Assembly (NCBI RefSeq): GCF_001660485.1
Contig: NZ_CP013979.1
Span: forward strand, 186,001-250,000
DNA length: 64,000 bases
Reading direction: 5' to 3'
Source: Agromyces aureus
GTDB lineage: Bacteria; Actinomycetota; Actinomycetes; Actinomycetales; Microbacteriaceae
Shown here: piece after piece, positions 16,896-24,321 of the stretch
Position numbering within the stretch: position 1 is the stretch's first letter
Layout of the letters: each line of letters begins with the position of its first letter
Position numbers and translations under genes: made by a program
Notes under the pieces: generated by a model
The model's input: only the letters and a program-made list of their open reading frames with translations
Told to the model about the DNA's origin: nothing
The model's database searches: none

Positions 16896-19800
16896 ATGTC
16901 TCCTGAACCCGAATCGGTCGCAGCGGTGCGGTCGTCAGTGCCGTCCACTGTGTGGATCGCACTGTGCAGTTGCGTGCTGCTCGTGCTCTCGATCGTCGCG
17001 GGCGCTCCGCCGGCGAAGGCCGAGCCGGTCGGCGTCACGTTCATCGGCACCGTTGCCGTGGGCTACGGCGGCCCGTTCGTCGAGGGGGCGACGGTGGACG
17101 TGTTCCCCGCCTCAGGCGACGGTACGGGGTCGGTCGCGACCGCGGTCTCCGACGCAGCCGGGGCTTGGCGACTCGACGGGGTGCCCGCGGGAGCGTACAA
17201 GTTCCGTGCGACGGCCCCCGGCTTCGTCGAGTCGTGGTGGGGCGGCGACGACTTCGCCACGGGCGGCACGCTCACGACCGTCGATGGCGACATTCGGTAT
17301 CCCGACTTCCACCTGTTCGAGACCTGGTCGTCGGCCGAGGGTACGGTGTGGGCGGATTTCGAGGGCACACCGCTCCCCGGCGTCGAGGTGACGCTGCATC
17401 CGATCGACCCGCCCGATGCGCCCGCGGTGCATTCGGCCACGACCGATGCCGCCGGTGCCTGGCGCATCCCCGATCTCGCGTTCGGCACGTATCGCGTGCA
17501 CTTCCACGACCCGAGCGGACTCCTTCCCGACCAATGGTGGTCGGCAGTGTCCGGGCCGCTCGGAGCGCAGGAGATCGTCGCCGCGAAGAACCGACGCTGG
17601 AGCGGCATCAACGCCTTCGCCCCGAGCGTCCTCTCGAACGCGTGGTCGGCCATGTCGAACCCCGTGCTCTCGGGCTCACCGCTCGTCGGCGAGACCCTGA
17701 CGGTCAACCAGGGCGTGTGGGCGCCGCAGCCCGACGCGTTCCGCTGCATCTGGTTCCGCGACGGTGCGCAGATCGAGGATCCGGCGCAGACCGAGGACTG
17801 GTACGGGTACGAGGGTGAGACCTACAGCCCCGTCGCGAGCGACGTCGGGAAGAAGATCACGGCGCAGTGCTTCGCGCTGCTACCGGGGTACGCGAGCCTC
17901 TGGCGCGAGACGCCGCCCGTCACGGTGGTCGACGAACTGCAGAGCGCGTCGGTGTCCGTCCAGGTCGTCGTGGCCGACGAGGCGTTGTTCGCGACCGACC
18001 TGCACGGCGTCGAACTCGAGGTGTACGACGCGGCGGACTCGAGTGCGCCGATCGAGACCGTCTCGGCCGAGGCGTCGACGGGCGATCCGATCGGCGCGGC
18101 CGCGGCGATGCTCGAGCTCGAGCCGGGCGAGTACCGGCTGCGGGCCGTCGTCGACGGCGCAGTGTCGGGCTGGTGGACCGATGCGGTGACCGGCTCCGAC
18201 GACCCGATCGCTGAGGAGCTGGGCACGGCGGGCTACTGGCCAGAGGCGGAATTCGCCTCATCGACCGTGCTGCACGTCGCAGCCGACGGCGTCGCGACGC
18301 CGGGCAACGTGCTGATCACGGTCTACCCCGGCGTCAACTCGATCCTCGGCGGCGTCTTCAGTGACGTGCCCGACGGCGTCGACCTGTTCGGCGTGGCCTC
18401 GCTCGACCCGGGCGCCCTCATGGAGGTGTTCCCGGTCGGATCGGATGTGGCGGCGGCGACGGCGGTCGCCGGTGACAGCGGGATCCTGCAGGTCGCCGAC
18501 CTGCCCGCCGGCTCCTACCAGGTGCGGTTCTCGGGCGAGCGGAGCGTGGTGCCGGAGACCGATCCGCCGTCGGTCGAGACGGTCTCGCAGTGGTGGCCCA
18601 TGCAGTCGGATCGTGCCGCGGCGCGGACGATCGACTTCCCGGCCGAGGGCGGCCACTGGATCGGCGTCACCGGCAACCTGAACACCACGTCGTTCAACAC
18701 GACCGAGCCGGGCGACCGGGCCGCGATCTCGGGCAACCCGGCGGTCGACGCGACGGTCACGCTGGACCCGACCTTGAACCTCGGGGAAGACCCGTTCGAC
18801 GCCCTCGTCGACCGGCTCGAGCAGTACGACTTCCACATGACCGACATCCGGTGGTTCGCCGACGGACAGCCGATCCCGGGTGCCACGACGACGTCGCTCA
18901 AGCTGACACCGGATCTCGAGGGGCGGTCGTTGCACGCCGAGTTCACCGACTACGTGCTGTTCGGAGCCCTCCGCGAGCAGGCGAGCACGACGCCCGTGAC
19001 CGTCCTACCGTCGCCGCTGCCGCCGCTGAACCCGAGGCCGACGCCGACCATCGGGGTCGACCCGGTCGCGGGCGTTCGGCTGACCGCGACGGTCGGCGCC
19101 TGGGGGCCGGGAGCGACGACCCGCACCTACCAGTGGCGCCGCGACGGCGTCGCGATCCCGGGGGCGACCGCGACCGCGTACACGCCCGTCGGCGATGACG
19201 TCGGTGCCCGGCTCACGTTCGCCGTCACGGCCGCCAAGCCGGGTTACGCCACGACGCTGCGCACGAGTGCCCCGACGGCTCCGGTCGCCGAGGGCGCCCT
19301 CGTGGCGCCCGTTCCGACCGTGAAGGGCACTCCGCAGATGGGTCGCACGCTCACGGCCGCGGCCGGAACCTGGAAGCCGACGCCGGTCGCCCTGACCTAC
19401 CAGTGGCTGCGCGGGGGCGCGCCGATCGACTCCGCCACGGCATCGACCTACGTGCTCACGGCGGCCGACGTCGGCGCGTCGATCGCCGTGCTGGTGACGG
19501 GCGACAAGGCCGGGTTCGCGACATCCTCGATGCAGAGCGTCGCGACCGCACCGGTCGCCCCCGGCGTGCTGACGGCCCCGGTGCCATCGGTCAAGGGCAC
19601 GCTCCGGGTCGGCGTCGCCCTCACCGCGACCACGGGAACGTGGAAGCCCGCCCCCGTCGACCTGTCCTACCAGTGGATGCGCGACGGCCAGCCCATCGAC
19701 GCCGCCACCTCGGCGGGGTACGTGCTGACGCCCGACGACCTCGGCGCCGCGATCTCGGTCGGCGTGACCGGCACCAAGCCGGGCTACGGGTCGGCCACGC

Positions 19801-20108
19801 AGGTCAGCGCGCCGCGCTCGCCGGTCGCGCTGGGGGTCATCACGAACCAGGTGCTGCCCTCGATCCTCGGCACGGCGAAGGTCGGCCAGCAGTTGAGTGC
19901 GGCCCCGGGTGCCTGGACTCCGGCCGACGTCACCTCCGGCTACGAGTGGCTGCGCGCGGGCGTCGTGATCCCGGGTGCCGTCGGTCCGACGTACACGCTC
20001 GTCGATGCCGACCGGAACAAGGTGATCAAGGTGCGCGTCACAGCCTCGTCGCCGGGGTACACGAGTCTGCCGAAGACGAGCGCCGCGACCCTGAAGGTGG
20101 TGCCGTAG
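16896..20108 (+). CDS. Large secreted repeat protein with carboxypeptidase-regulatory and Ig-like domains
   Basis: A 1070-residue exported protein. A signal peptide spans about 1-43 (hydrophobic STVWIALCSCVLLVLSIVAG, cleavage near AKA). Residues 44-230 hold two carboxypeptidase-regulatory-like beta domains (G-A-W-R-L-D-G-V-P-A-G-x-Y). Two further such domains and two divergent Ig-like units follow to about 700. The C-terminus has four tandem units of about 88 residues, each with T-Y-Q-W-x-R-D/G-G, A-x-x-Y-x-L-x-x-D-x-G and K-x-G-Y/F-x-S. No LPxTG motif, lipobox or terminal helix is present, so it is probably released or held by wall interactions. A role in adhesion or as a carbohydrate-binding scaffold is inference. 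GGGGTG precedes ATG. Confidence 0.82.
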   Translation: MSPEPESVAAVRSSVPSTVWIALCSCVLLVLSIVAGAPPAKAEPVGVTFIGTVAVGYGGPFVEGATVDVFPASGDGTGSVATAVSDAAGAWRLDGVPAGAYKFRATAPGFVESWWGGDDFATGGTLTTVDGDIRYPDFHLFETWSSAEGTVWADFEGTPLPGVEVTLHPIDPPDAPAVHSATTDAAGAWRIPDLAFGTYRVHFHDPSGLLPDQWWSAVSGPLGAQEIVAAKNRRWSGINAFAPSVLSNAWSAMSNPVLSGSPLVGETLTVNQGVWAPQPDAFRCIWFRDGAQIEDPAQTEDWYGYEGETYSPVASDVGKKITAQCFALLPGYASLWRETPPVTVVDELQSASVSVQVVVADEALFATDLHGVELEVYDAADSSAPIETVSAEASTGDPIGAAAAMLELEPGEYRLRAVVDGAVSGWWTDAVTGSDDPIAEELGTAGYWPEAEFASSTVLHVAADGVATPGNVLITVYPGVNSILGGVFSDVPDGVDLFGVASLDPGALMEVFPVGSDVAAATAVAGDSGILQVADLPAGSYQVRFSGERSVVPETDPPSVETVSQWWPMQSDRAAARTIDFPAEGGHWIGVTGNLNTTSFNTTEPGDRAAISGNPAVDATVTLDPTLNLGEDPFDALVDRLEQYDFHMTDIRWFADGQPIPGATTTSLKLTPDLEGRSLHAEFTDYVLFGALREQASTTPVTVLPSPLPPLNPRPTPTIGVDPVAGVRLTATVGAWGPGATTRTYQWRRDGVAIPGATATAYTPVGDDVGARLTFAVTAAKPGYATTLRTSAPTAPVAEGALVAPVPTVKGTPQMGRTLTAAAGTWKPTPVALTYQWLRGGAPIDSATASTYVLTAADVGASIAVLVTGDKAGFATSSMQSVATAPVAPGVLTAPVPSVKGTLRVGVALTATTGTWKPAPVDLSYQWMRDGQPIDAATSAGYVLTPDDLGAAISVGVTGTKPGYGSATQVSAPRSPVALGVITNQVLPSILGTAKVGQQLSAAPGAWTPADVTSGYEWLRAGVVIPGAVGPTYTLVDADRNKVIKVRVTASSPGYTSLPKTSAATLKVVP

Positions 20109-20128
20109 GAGTACTCGAATCCGTACAA

Positions 20129-20153
20129 GGCGGGCCCGCGGCATCCGCCCGCC
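20129..20153 (+). terminator. Candidate stem-loop after the repeat protein
   Basis: Arms GGCGGGC (20129-20135) and GCCCGCC (20147-20153) around an 11-base loop, 20 bases downstream of the stop at 20108. No T-run is seen, so it is a weak call. Confidence 0.35.
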
Positions 20154-20214
20154 CGCTGTGGCGACTCGCCAATGATGGGCGATCTACGACGAAACAGCCG
20201 TACAGTCGTGGGTT

Positions 20215-20799
20215 ATGCACATGTTCTTCCGCACGCTGCTGCACGTGTTGTTCCTCTCGCGCCGCAGGCCCGATCTCGCCCACGACGACGTGGCGCGCAC
20301 GAACTTCATCACCCTGCCGACCGATCTCGACATCAACCGGCACATGAACAACGGCGTGTACTTCTCGATCATGGATGTCGCGCGCTTCGACATGCTCGTG
20401 CGCAACGGTGTCTGGAAGACCATGCGCGACAAGGACTGGTATCCGGTCGTTGCGAGCGAGACGATCACGTTCCGCAAGTCGCTGCAGCTCTGGCAGCGGT
20501 TCACGATCGAGTCGCGCATCACGGGCTACGACGACCGTGCGGTCTACCTCGAGCAGCGCTACGTGCGCCCGGCCGCCGACGGCACCCCCGAGATCTACGC
20601 GCAGGGGTTCATCCGCGCTCGGTTCCTGCGCAAGTCGGGCGGGGTCGTGCCGGTGTCCGAGCTCATCGAGGTGTTCGGCGCCGCCGGCGGCGGCGGGCTT
20701 CCCGAGTGGATCGAACGATGGGGAGCGGATGTCGCGCTGCCGCCCACGCGCGCCGAGGCGCCGTCGATCTGGCCGAGCGAGGTCGAGCAGCGGGCCTGA
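20215..20799 (+). CDS. Acyl-CoA thioesterase family protein (hotdog fold)
   Basis: A 194-residue protein of the THEM6/4HBT-like thioesterase group. The key segment is LPTDLDINRHMNNGVYFSIMDVAR (about 39-62), with the catalytic Asp/Asn-His region D-I-N-x-H-M-N-N, followed by the hotdog strands WYPVVASETITFRKSL and FTIESRITGYDDRAVYLEQRYV. It likely hydrolyses an acyl-CoA thioester; the chain is unknown. A second in-frame ATG lies at 20221. It converges with the AI-2E family gene at 20830. Confidence 0.88.
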   Translation: MHMFFRTLLHVLFLSRRRPDLAHDDVARTNFITLPTDLDINRHMNNGVYFSIMDVARFDMLVRNGVWKTMRDKDWYPVVASETITFRKSLQLWQRFTIESRITGYDDRAVYLEQRYVRPAADGTPEIYAQGFIRARFLRKSGGVVPVSELIEVFGAAGGGGLPEWIERWGADVALPPTRAEAPSIWPSEVEQRA

Positions 20800-20829
20800 C
20801 CGTCGGCGTTCGCCGCGACATCCGCTCGA

Positions 20830-21924
20830 CTAGAGCTTCGCCTGCTTCGGGATCACGATCTCGCGGATGATGAGCAGGATGCCGGCCGAGATCGGGATCG
20901 CGACGAGCGCGCCGAGCAGGCCGAGCAGCGTGCCGCCCGCGAGCGCCGAGATGAGCACGATCGTGCCGGGCACCTGCACCGCCTTGCCCATGACCTTCGG
21001 CGTGAGCACGTAGGCCTCGACCTGCATGTAGACGAGCATGAAGATCAGCACGATGAGGCCGGCCGTCGGCGAGACGAGCAGCGAGATGATCGTCATGAGG
21101 ATCGTGGTGAGCACGGTACCGATGAGCGGGATGAGCGTGACGAAGAACGCGACGACGCCGATCACGAGCGCGTAGGGCACGCCCACGATGACGAGCAGGA
21201 TCGTCGAGTAGGTGGCGTTCATGAACGCCAGGATGACCATGCCGCTGAGGTACTTGCCGACCGAGAGCATGATGCGCTCGGCGAGGTCGGAGATCTGGGC
21301 CCGGCTCGACTTGCGGATCAGGGTGTAGCAGGCCTGCTTGGTGCTGTCGAGCGTGGCGATGAAGTAGATCGAGAGCACGAACACGAAGAAGCCGGTCGAG
21401 ATCGCGCCGATGACGGAGGCGCCGAACGCGAGTGCGCCGCCGCCCACGGTGGCCCAGAGGTTCGGGTCGGTCAAGGCGTCTTCGACGGCCTTGACGACGG
21501 TCGAGAGCAGCCCGTTCGTGGCGTCGTTGACCTGGTCGAACCAGCCGGAGTCCTGCGCGTTCTTGACCATCGCGGGGATGTTCTTGATGAGGCTGACGGC
21601 CTGCTCGACCACTGGGGGCACCAGGATCCAGACGATGGCGACGGCCACGCCGACGAAGAGCAGGATCACGACCACGATCGCCATGCCGCGCTTGAGTCCA
21701 CGACGCTCGAACCAGCGGATGAGCGGATCGAGGCCGAGCGCGACGAATGCGGCGATGAACACCGAGAGCAGTACGCTCTGCAGGTTCGACACCGCGATGC
21801 CGAGCAGGAGCGCGAGCAGCACGCCGAGCGTGACGATGAAGCCCCACCGCAACGGGTGGTTCGCGAAGAAGGTTCCGTTGCTCTGTGCGGGCTCGCGTCG
21901 CCGCATGCGGTCTGCCGTGTTCAC
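20830..21924 (-). CDS. AI-2E family transporter (TqsA/PerM-like)
   Basis: A 364-residue membrane protein with about seven or eight helices. The family pattern is visible: N-terminal tandem helices (about 24-80), a long periplasmic-side amphipathic segment (about 85-165), and the conserved GVVAFFVTLIPLIGTVLTTILMTIISL near residue 255 with the P-x-x-G motif. The family includes autoinducer-2 exporter TqsA and many proteins of unknown substrate, so a quorum-sensing role is not implied. A GTG start is taken at 21924; ATG 21906 is possible. Confidence 0.88.
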   Translation of the reverse strand: MNTADRMRRREPAQSNGTFFANHPLRWGFIVTLGVLLALLLGIAVSNLQSVLLSVFIAAFVALGLDPLIRWFERRGLKRGMAIVVVILLFVGVAVAIVWILVPPVVEQAVSLIKNIPAMVKNAQDSGWFDQVNDATNGLLSTVVKAVEDALTDPNLWATVGGGALAFGASVIGAISTGFFVFVLSIYFIATLDSTKQACYTLIRKSSRAQISDLAERIMLSVGKYLSGMVILAFMNATYSTILLVIVGVPYALVIGVVAFFVTLIPLIGTVLTTILMTIISLLVSPTAGLIVLIFMLVYMQVEAYVLTPKVMGKAVQVPGTIVLISALAGGTLLGLLGALVAIPISAGILLIIREIVIPKQAKL

Positions 21925-21995
21925 GGCGTCAGTCTAGGGGCGAGGGCGGCCCGCCCCGCCGACTGCCGCGCCGAACGCCGCGCCGAACGCCGCTC

Positions 21996-22664
21996 CTACC
22001 GCGGCGGGGCGGCGGGCCAGCCGAGGTCCGCGTCGTGCGCCGGGTCGAATCCGGCCTCCGGGCCGTCGCCGGGCTCGCCGCGCTCCCCGTGCACGCCTGT
22101 CTCACCGAGCTCGTCGGGGTCGACCACATCGATCGACTCGGTCGGCGTCCGCGGGCGCACGGGCACCGCCAGTTCCCGGTAGTAGCGCGTGAACGCCGGG
22201 AAGTACGACTCCCAGGCCGGCATCGGCGACCCGCTGCGCGAGGCGATGAGCCGGTCGAGGTAGTAGTCCCAGCCGCAGCCCCAGGCCGCGACATCCGTGC
22301 CGGGGTAGAGGCGCTGGCCGAACGTCAGCGCGGTCAGGCCGCCCCGCTCGGTGAGGTTCGCGAACACGCGCATGTGCTCTGGCGAACTGCCGTCGGCGAC
22401 GAAGTGGTGCGGTGCGTCGCAGAAGAGGATGCTGACCGCCTGCCAACCCTCGTCTTCGGCGTAGTCCCCTTCGGCGTTCATGCGGAAGCGCACGGCGCCG
22501 GTCGACGGGGAGCCGGTGTAGGTGCCGATCCACGCCTTCATCGCGTTGCGGTTCGTGAGGCTGTACCAGACGTCTTCGATGGGAGCGTGGAACAGCCGAT
22601 CGAACTCGATATAGAGCCCATCGCCCCTCAGCTGATAGTGGCCAGTCGGTTTCACGGTCATCAT
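21996..22664 (-). CDS. SRPBCC/AHSA1 domain protein
   Basis: A 222-residue protein. Residues 10-155 form an AHSA1-type START-like domain: FDRLFHAPIEDVWYSLTNRNAMKAWIG at the N-terminus, a central F-R-M-N-A-E-G strand, and GWDYYLDRLIA at the end. Proteins of this group bind small hydrophobic ligands or act with ArsR regulators; the ligand is unknown. The C-terminal 60 residues are acidic, Pro/Gly-rich and probably disordered. It is divergent from the small membrane protein at 22728. Confidence 0.85.
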   Translation of the reverse strand: MMTVKPTGHYQLRGDGLYIEFDRLFHAPIEDVWYSLTNRNAMKAWIGTYTGSPSTGAVRFRMNAEGDYAEDEGWQAVSILFCDAPHHFVADGSSPEHMRVFANLTERGGLTALTFGQRLYPGTDVAAWGCGWDYYLDRLIASRSGSPMPAWESYFPAFTRYYRELAVPVRPRTPTESIDVVDPDELGETGVHGERGEPGDGPEAGFDPAHDADLGWPAAPPR

Positions 22665-22727
22665 CGCCCCCGATCGTCGGTGTTTTCAGGCTAATCCCGC
22701 GAGCCGCCTACTACTAGAGTGGGCCGC

Positions 22728-23096
22728 ATGAGTTCGAAGGCGCAGCAGAAGCAGCACGAAGAGGCGATCGACGTCACCGATGGCAAGTCCGGCCTGTGGG
22801 GCTTCCTCGCCGGCCTCATCGTCGCCGCGTTCATCGCGATCCCGCTCTCGGCGGCGTTCTCGTTCGCGACGCACCCCAACACGCAGCAGCTCTTCTCGGG
22901 CCGACTCGACGAGGCGAGCCAGGGCGGCTACACGGCGTTCTGGTGGCTCGCCACGATCTTCCTCGCGGCGCTGCCGTTCCTCGTCGGCTACGCCGTCGCG
23001 AACCTGTCGCGCAAGTCGCTCGCGATCGTCGGCGCGATCATCGTGCTGTTCATCATCGCGGCGCTGGTGCTCGGCCAGCTCTTCCTCGTCGTCTGA
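22728..23096 (+). CDS. Small membrane protein of unknown function
   Basis: A 122-residue protein with a charged N-terminus (KAQQKQHEEAIDV) and three hydrophobic helices (about 22-44, 69-88, 97-121). I do not recognise a named family; similar small proteins are common in Microbacteriaceae. ATG 22728 is preferred to the upstream in-frame GTG at 22719. It is followed by a strong stem-loop and is probably monocistronic. Confidence 0.75.
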   Translation: MSSKAQQKQHEEAIDVTDGKSGLWGFLAGLIVAAFIAIPLSAAFSFATHPNTQQLFSGRLDEASQGGYTAFWWLATIFLAALPFLVGYAVANLSRKSLAIVGAIIVLFIIAALVLGQLFLVV

Positions 23097-23118
23097 CCGA
23101 CGACCCCGACTCGTCTCC

Positions 23119-23150
23119 GAAGGCCGATCCGCACGCGCGGGTCGGCCTTC
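23119..23150 (+). terminator. Stem-loop terminator
   Basis: Arms GAAGGCCGATCCGC (23119-23132) and GCGGGTCGGCCTTC (23137-23150) pair with one non-Watson-Crick position around the loop ACGC. It is 22 bases after the stop at 23096 and lies between convergent genes, so it may serve both strands. Confidence 0.72.
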
Positions 23151-23213
23151 GTCGTGCCCAGCGGTGAGCGGATGAGCGGATGCCACGGGTGAGCGGATGC
23201 CGCGGGCGGCCGT

Positions 23214-23678
23214 TCAGTCGCGCGCGGCGTCGAACGCCTCGCGGGCGTCGGTGATGCTCGCGTGGTTCGCCGCGGCCCACTCGACGAGGCCGAGCACGGG
23301 CAGCGCGAGCGATCGCCCGAGGTCGGTGGCCGCGTACTCGACGCGCGGCGGGATCTCGGGGTAGCTCGTGCGCGACACCAGACCGTCGCGCTCGAGGTTG
23401 CGCAGGGTCTGCGTGAGCATCCGGTGCGAGATGCCGTCGATGCTGCGCTGGAGCTCGGTGAACCGCATGGAGTGCTCGTGCAGCATGCGGATCACGAGCA
23501 GGCTCCACTTGTCGCCCACTCGCGAGAGGAGGTCGCGCACGATGCGGGCCTCGGAGTTCTCGGCGTCGCACACGGGCGGGACGTCGCACGCGCCGAGGCC
23601 GGCTGCGGGGTCGGCGCTGGGGTCGGCGAGCTCGGCGGCGTCGGTGAGACGGGGGGCGGCGGCATCCGTGATCGTCAT
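23214..23678 (-). CDS. HxlR family winged-helix regulator
   Basis: A 154-residue HxlR-type regulator. After a flexible 35-residue Ala/Asp-rich leader, residues 45-150 give the family pattern VGDKWSLLVIRMLHEHSMRFTELQRSIDGISHRMLTQTLRNLERDGLVSR and the wing PPRVEYAATDLGRSL. Two Cys (C30 and C37) precede the domain, at the place where redox-active Cys are found in QorR/HypR-type relatives, so thiol or quinone sensing is possible (inference). It is divergent from the DoxX gene, and the intervening DNA has matching palindromes, consistent with control of both genes. Confidence 0.92.
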   Translation of the reverse strand: MTITDAAAPRLTDAAELADPSADPAAGLGACDVPPVCDAENSEARIVRDLLSRVGDKWSLLVIRMLHEHSMRFTELQRSIDGISHRMLTQTLRNLERDGLVSRTSYPEIPPRVEYAATDLGRSLALPVLGLVEWAAANHASITDAREAFDAARD

Positions 23679-23715
23679 GTCGTCCTTCGGGTCAGGCGGG
23701 CGTTCGAGCAGGGGT

Positions 23716-23741
23716 CACGCACTTCGAGGTGCGTGACGCAC
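23716..23741. promoter_or_regulatory. Candidate HxlR operator, site 1
   Basis: Two overlapping dyads: CACGCAC-TTCGAG-GTGCGTG (23716-23735) and the perfect odd palindrome GTGCGT-G-ACGCAC (23729-23741). The site lies 38-63 bases upstream of the HxlR start, in the divergent region shared with doxX. Confidence 0.65.
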
Positions 23742-23780
23742 GGTGAAGTGCGGGGGAGCCGTCGGCTAGAGTAACCGATC

Positions 23781-23793
23781 GTGCGTCACGCAC
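23781..23793. promoter_or_regulatory. Candidate HxlR operator, site 2
   Basis: GTGCGT-C-ACGCAC, the same 13-base dyad as site 1 except for the central base, centred 52 bases (about five helical turns) from it and 45 bases before the DoxX ATG. Two same-face copies suggest cooperative binding by the HxlR dimer. Confidence 0.65.
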
Positions 23794-23837
23794 TCATCGT
23801 AACCGACACCTCCGGGTGCATCGAAATTGGAGAACCC

Positions 23838-24197
23838 ATGACCATCGCCCTCTGGATCGCCACCGGGCTGCTCGCCCTCGTCTTCCTCGCGGCCGGCACC
23901 GTGAAGAGCCTCACCCCGCGCGAGAAGCTCGTCGAGAAGATGGGCTACATGGAGGACCTCTCCGACGGGCAGGCGCGCGCGGTCGGCATCCTCGAGTTCC
24001 TCGGCGCGCTCGGCCTGATCCTGCCCGCCGCGACCGGCATCCTGCCGTGGCTCACGCCCGTCGCCGCGTTCGCGCTCGCGATCACCATGGCCGTCGGCAC
24101 CGCGCTGCACATCAAGCGCCGCGAGACCGCGGTTCCGAGCCTCGTGCTCGGGGTGTTCGCCCTCGTCGTGGGACTCGGCTGGGTCTTCTTCGGCTGA
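23838..24197 (+). CDS. DoxX family membrane protein
   Basis: A 119-residue four-helix membrane protein. The family pattern is LVFLAAGTVKSLTPREKLVEKMGYMEDLSDGQARAVGILEFLGALGLILP in the first half and GTALHIKRRE near residue 90. DoxX-like proteins are often HxlR- or MarR-controlled and linked to oxidative or thiol stress. ATG 23838 has TTGGAG 7 bases upstream; the longer in-frame start at 23781 would place the operator inside the gene and is rejected. It is probably controlled by the divergent HxlR gene. Confidence 0.9.
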   Translation: MTIALWIATGLLALVFLAAGTVKSLTPREKLVEKMGYMEDLSDGQARAVGILEFLGALGLILPAATGILPWLTPVAAFALAITMAVGTALHIKRRETAVPSLVLGVFALVVGLGWVFFG

Positions 24198-24250
24198 TCC
24201 GGTCAGTGCTTCGGCCGGGCCGGTCAGTGCGTGCCGGTGCGGCATCGAGA

Positions 24251-24308
24251 CGCAGGAGATGAGGCGGCATCCCTCTCTCACAGCGGGGATGGCGCCTGAT
24301 CTCCTGCG
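24251..24308. terminator. Long hairpin between convergent genes
   Basis: Arms 24251-24273 and 24286-24308 are complementary over 23 bases with two mismatches (CGCAGGAGAT...CATCCC against GGGATG...ATCTCCTGCG) around a 12-base loop. It sits between the DoxX gene and the convergent FAD oxidoreductase gene, the right place for a bidirectional terminator. The right arm ends 14 bases before the oxidoreductase stop. Confidence 0.6.
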
Positions 24309-24321
24309 GTCTGCACTTCGC

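Noticed and set aside
23781..23837. Upstream start for the DoxX gene
   Set aside because: It would place the second operator palindrome inside the coding region and lacks a ribosome site; ATG 23838 has TTGGAG and the family N-terminus.
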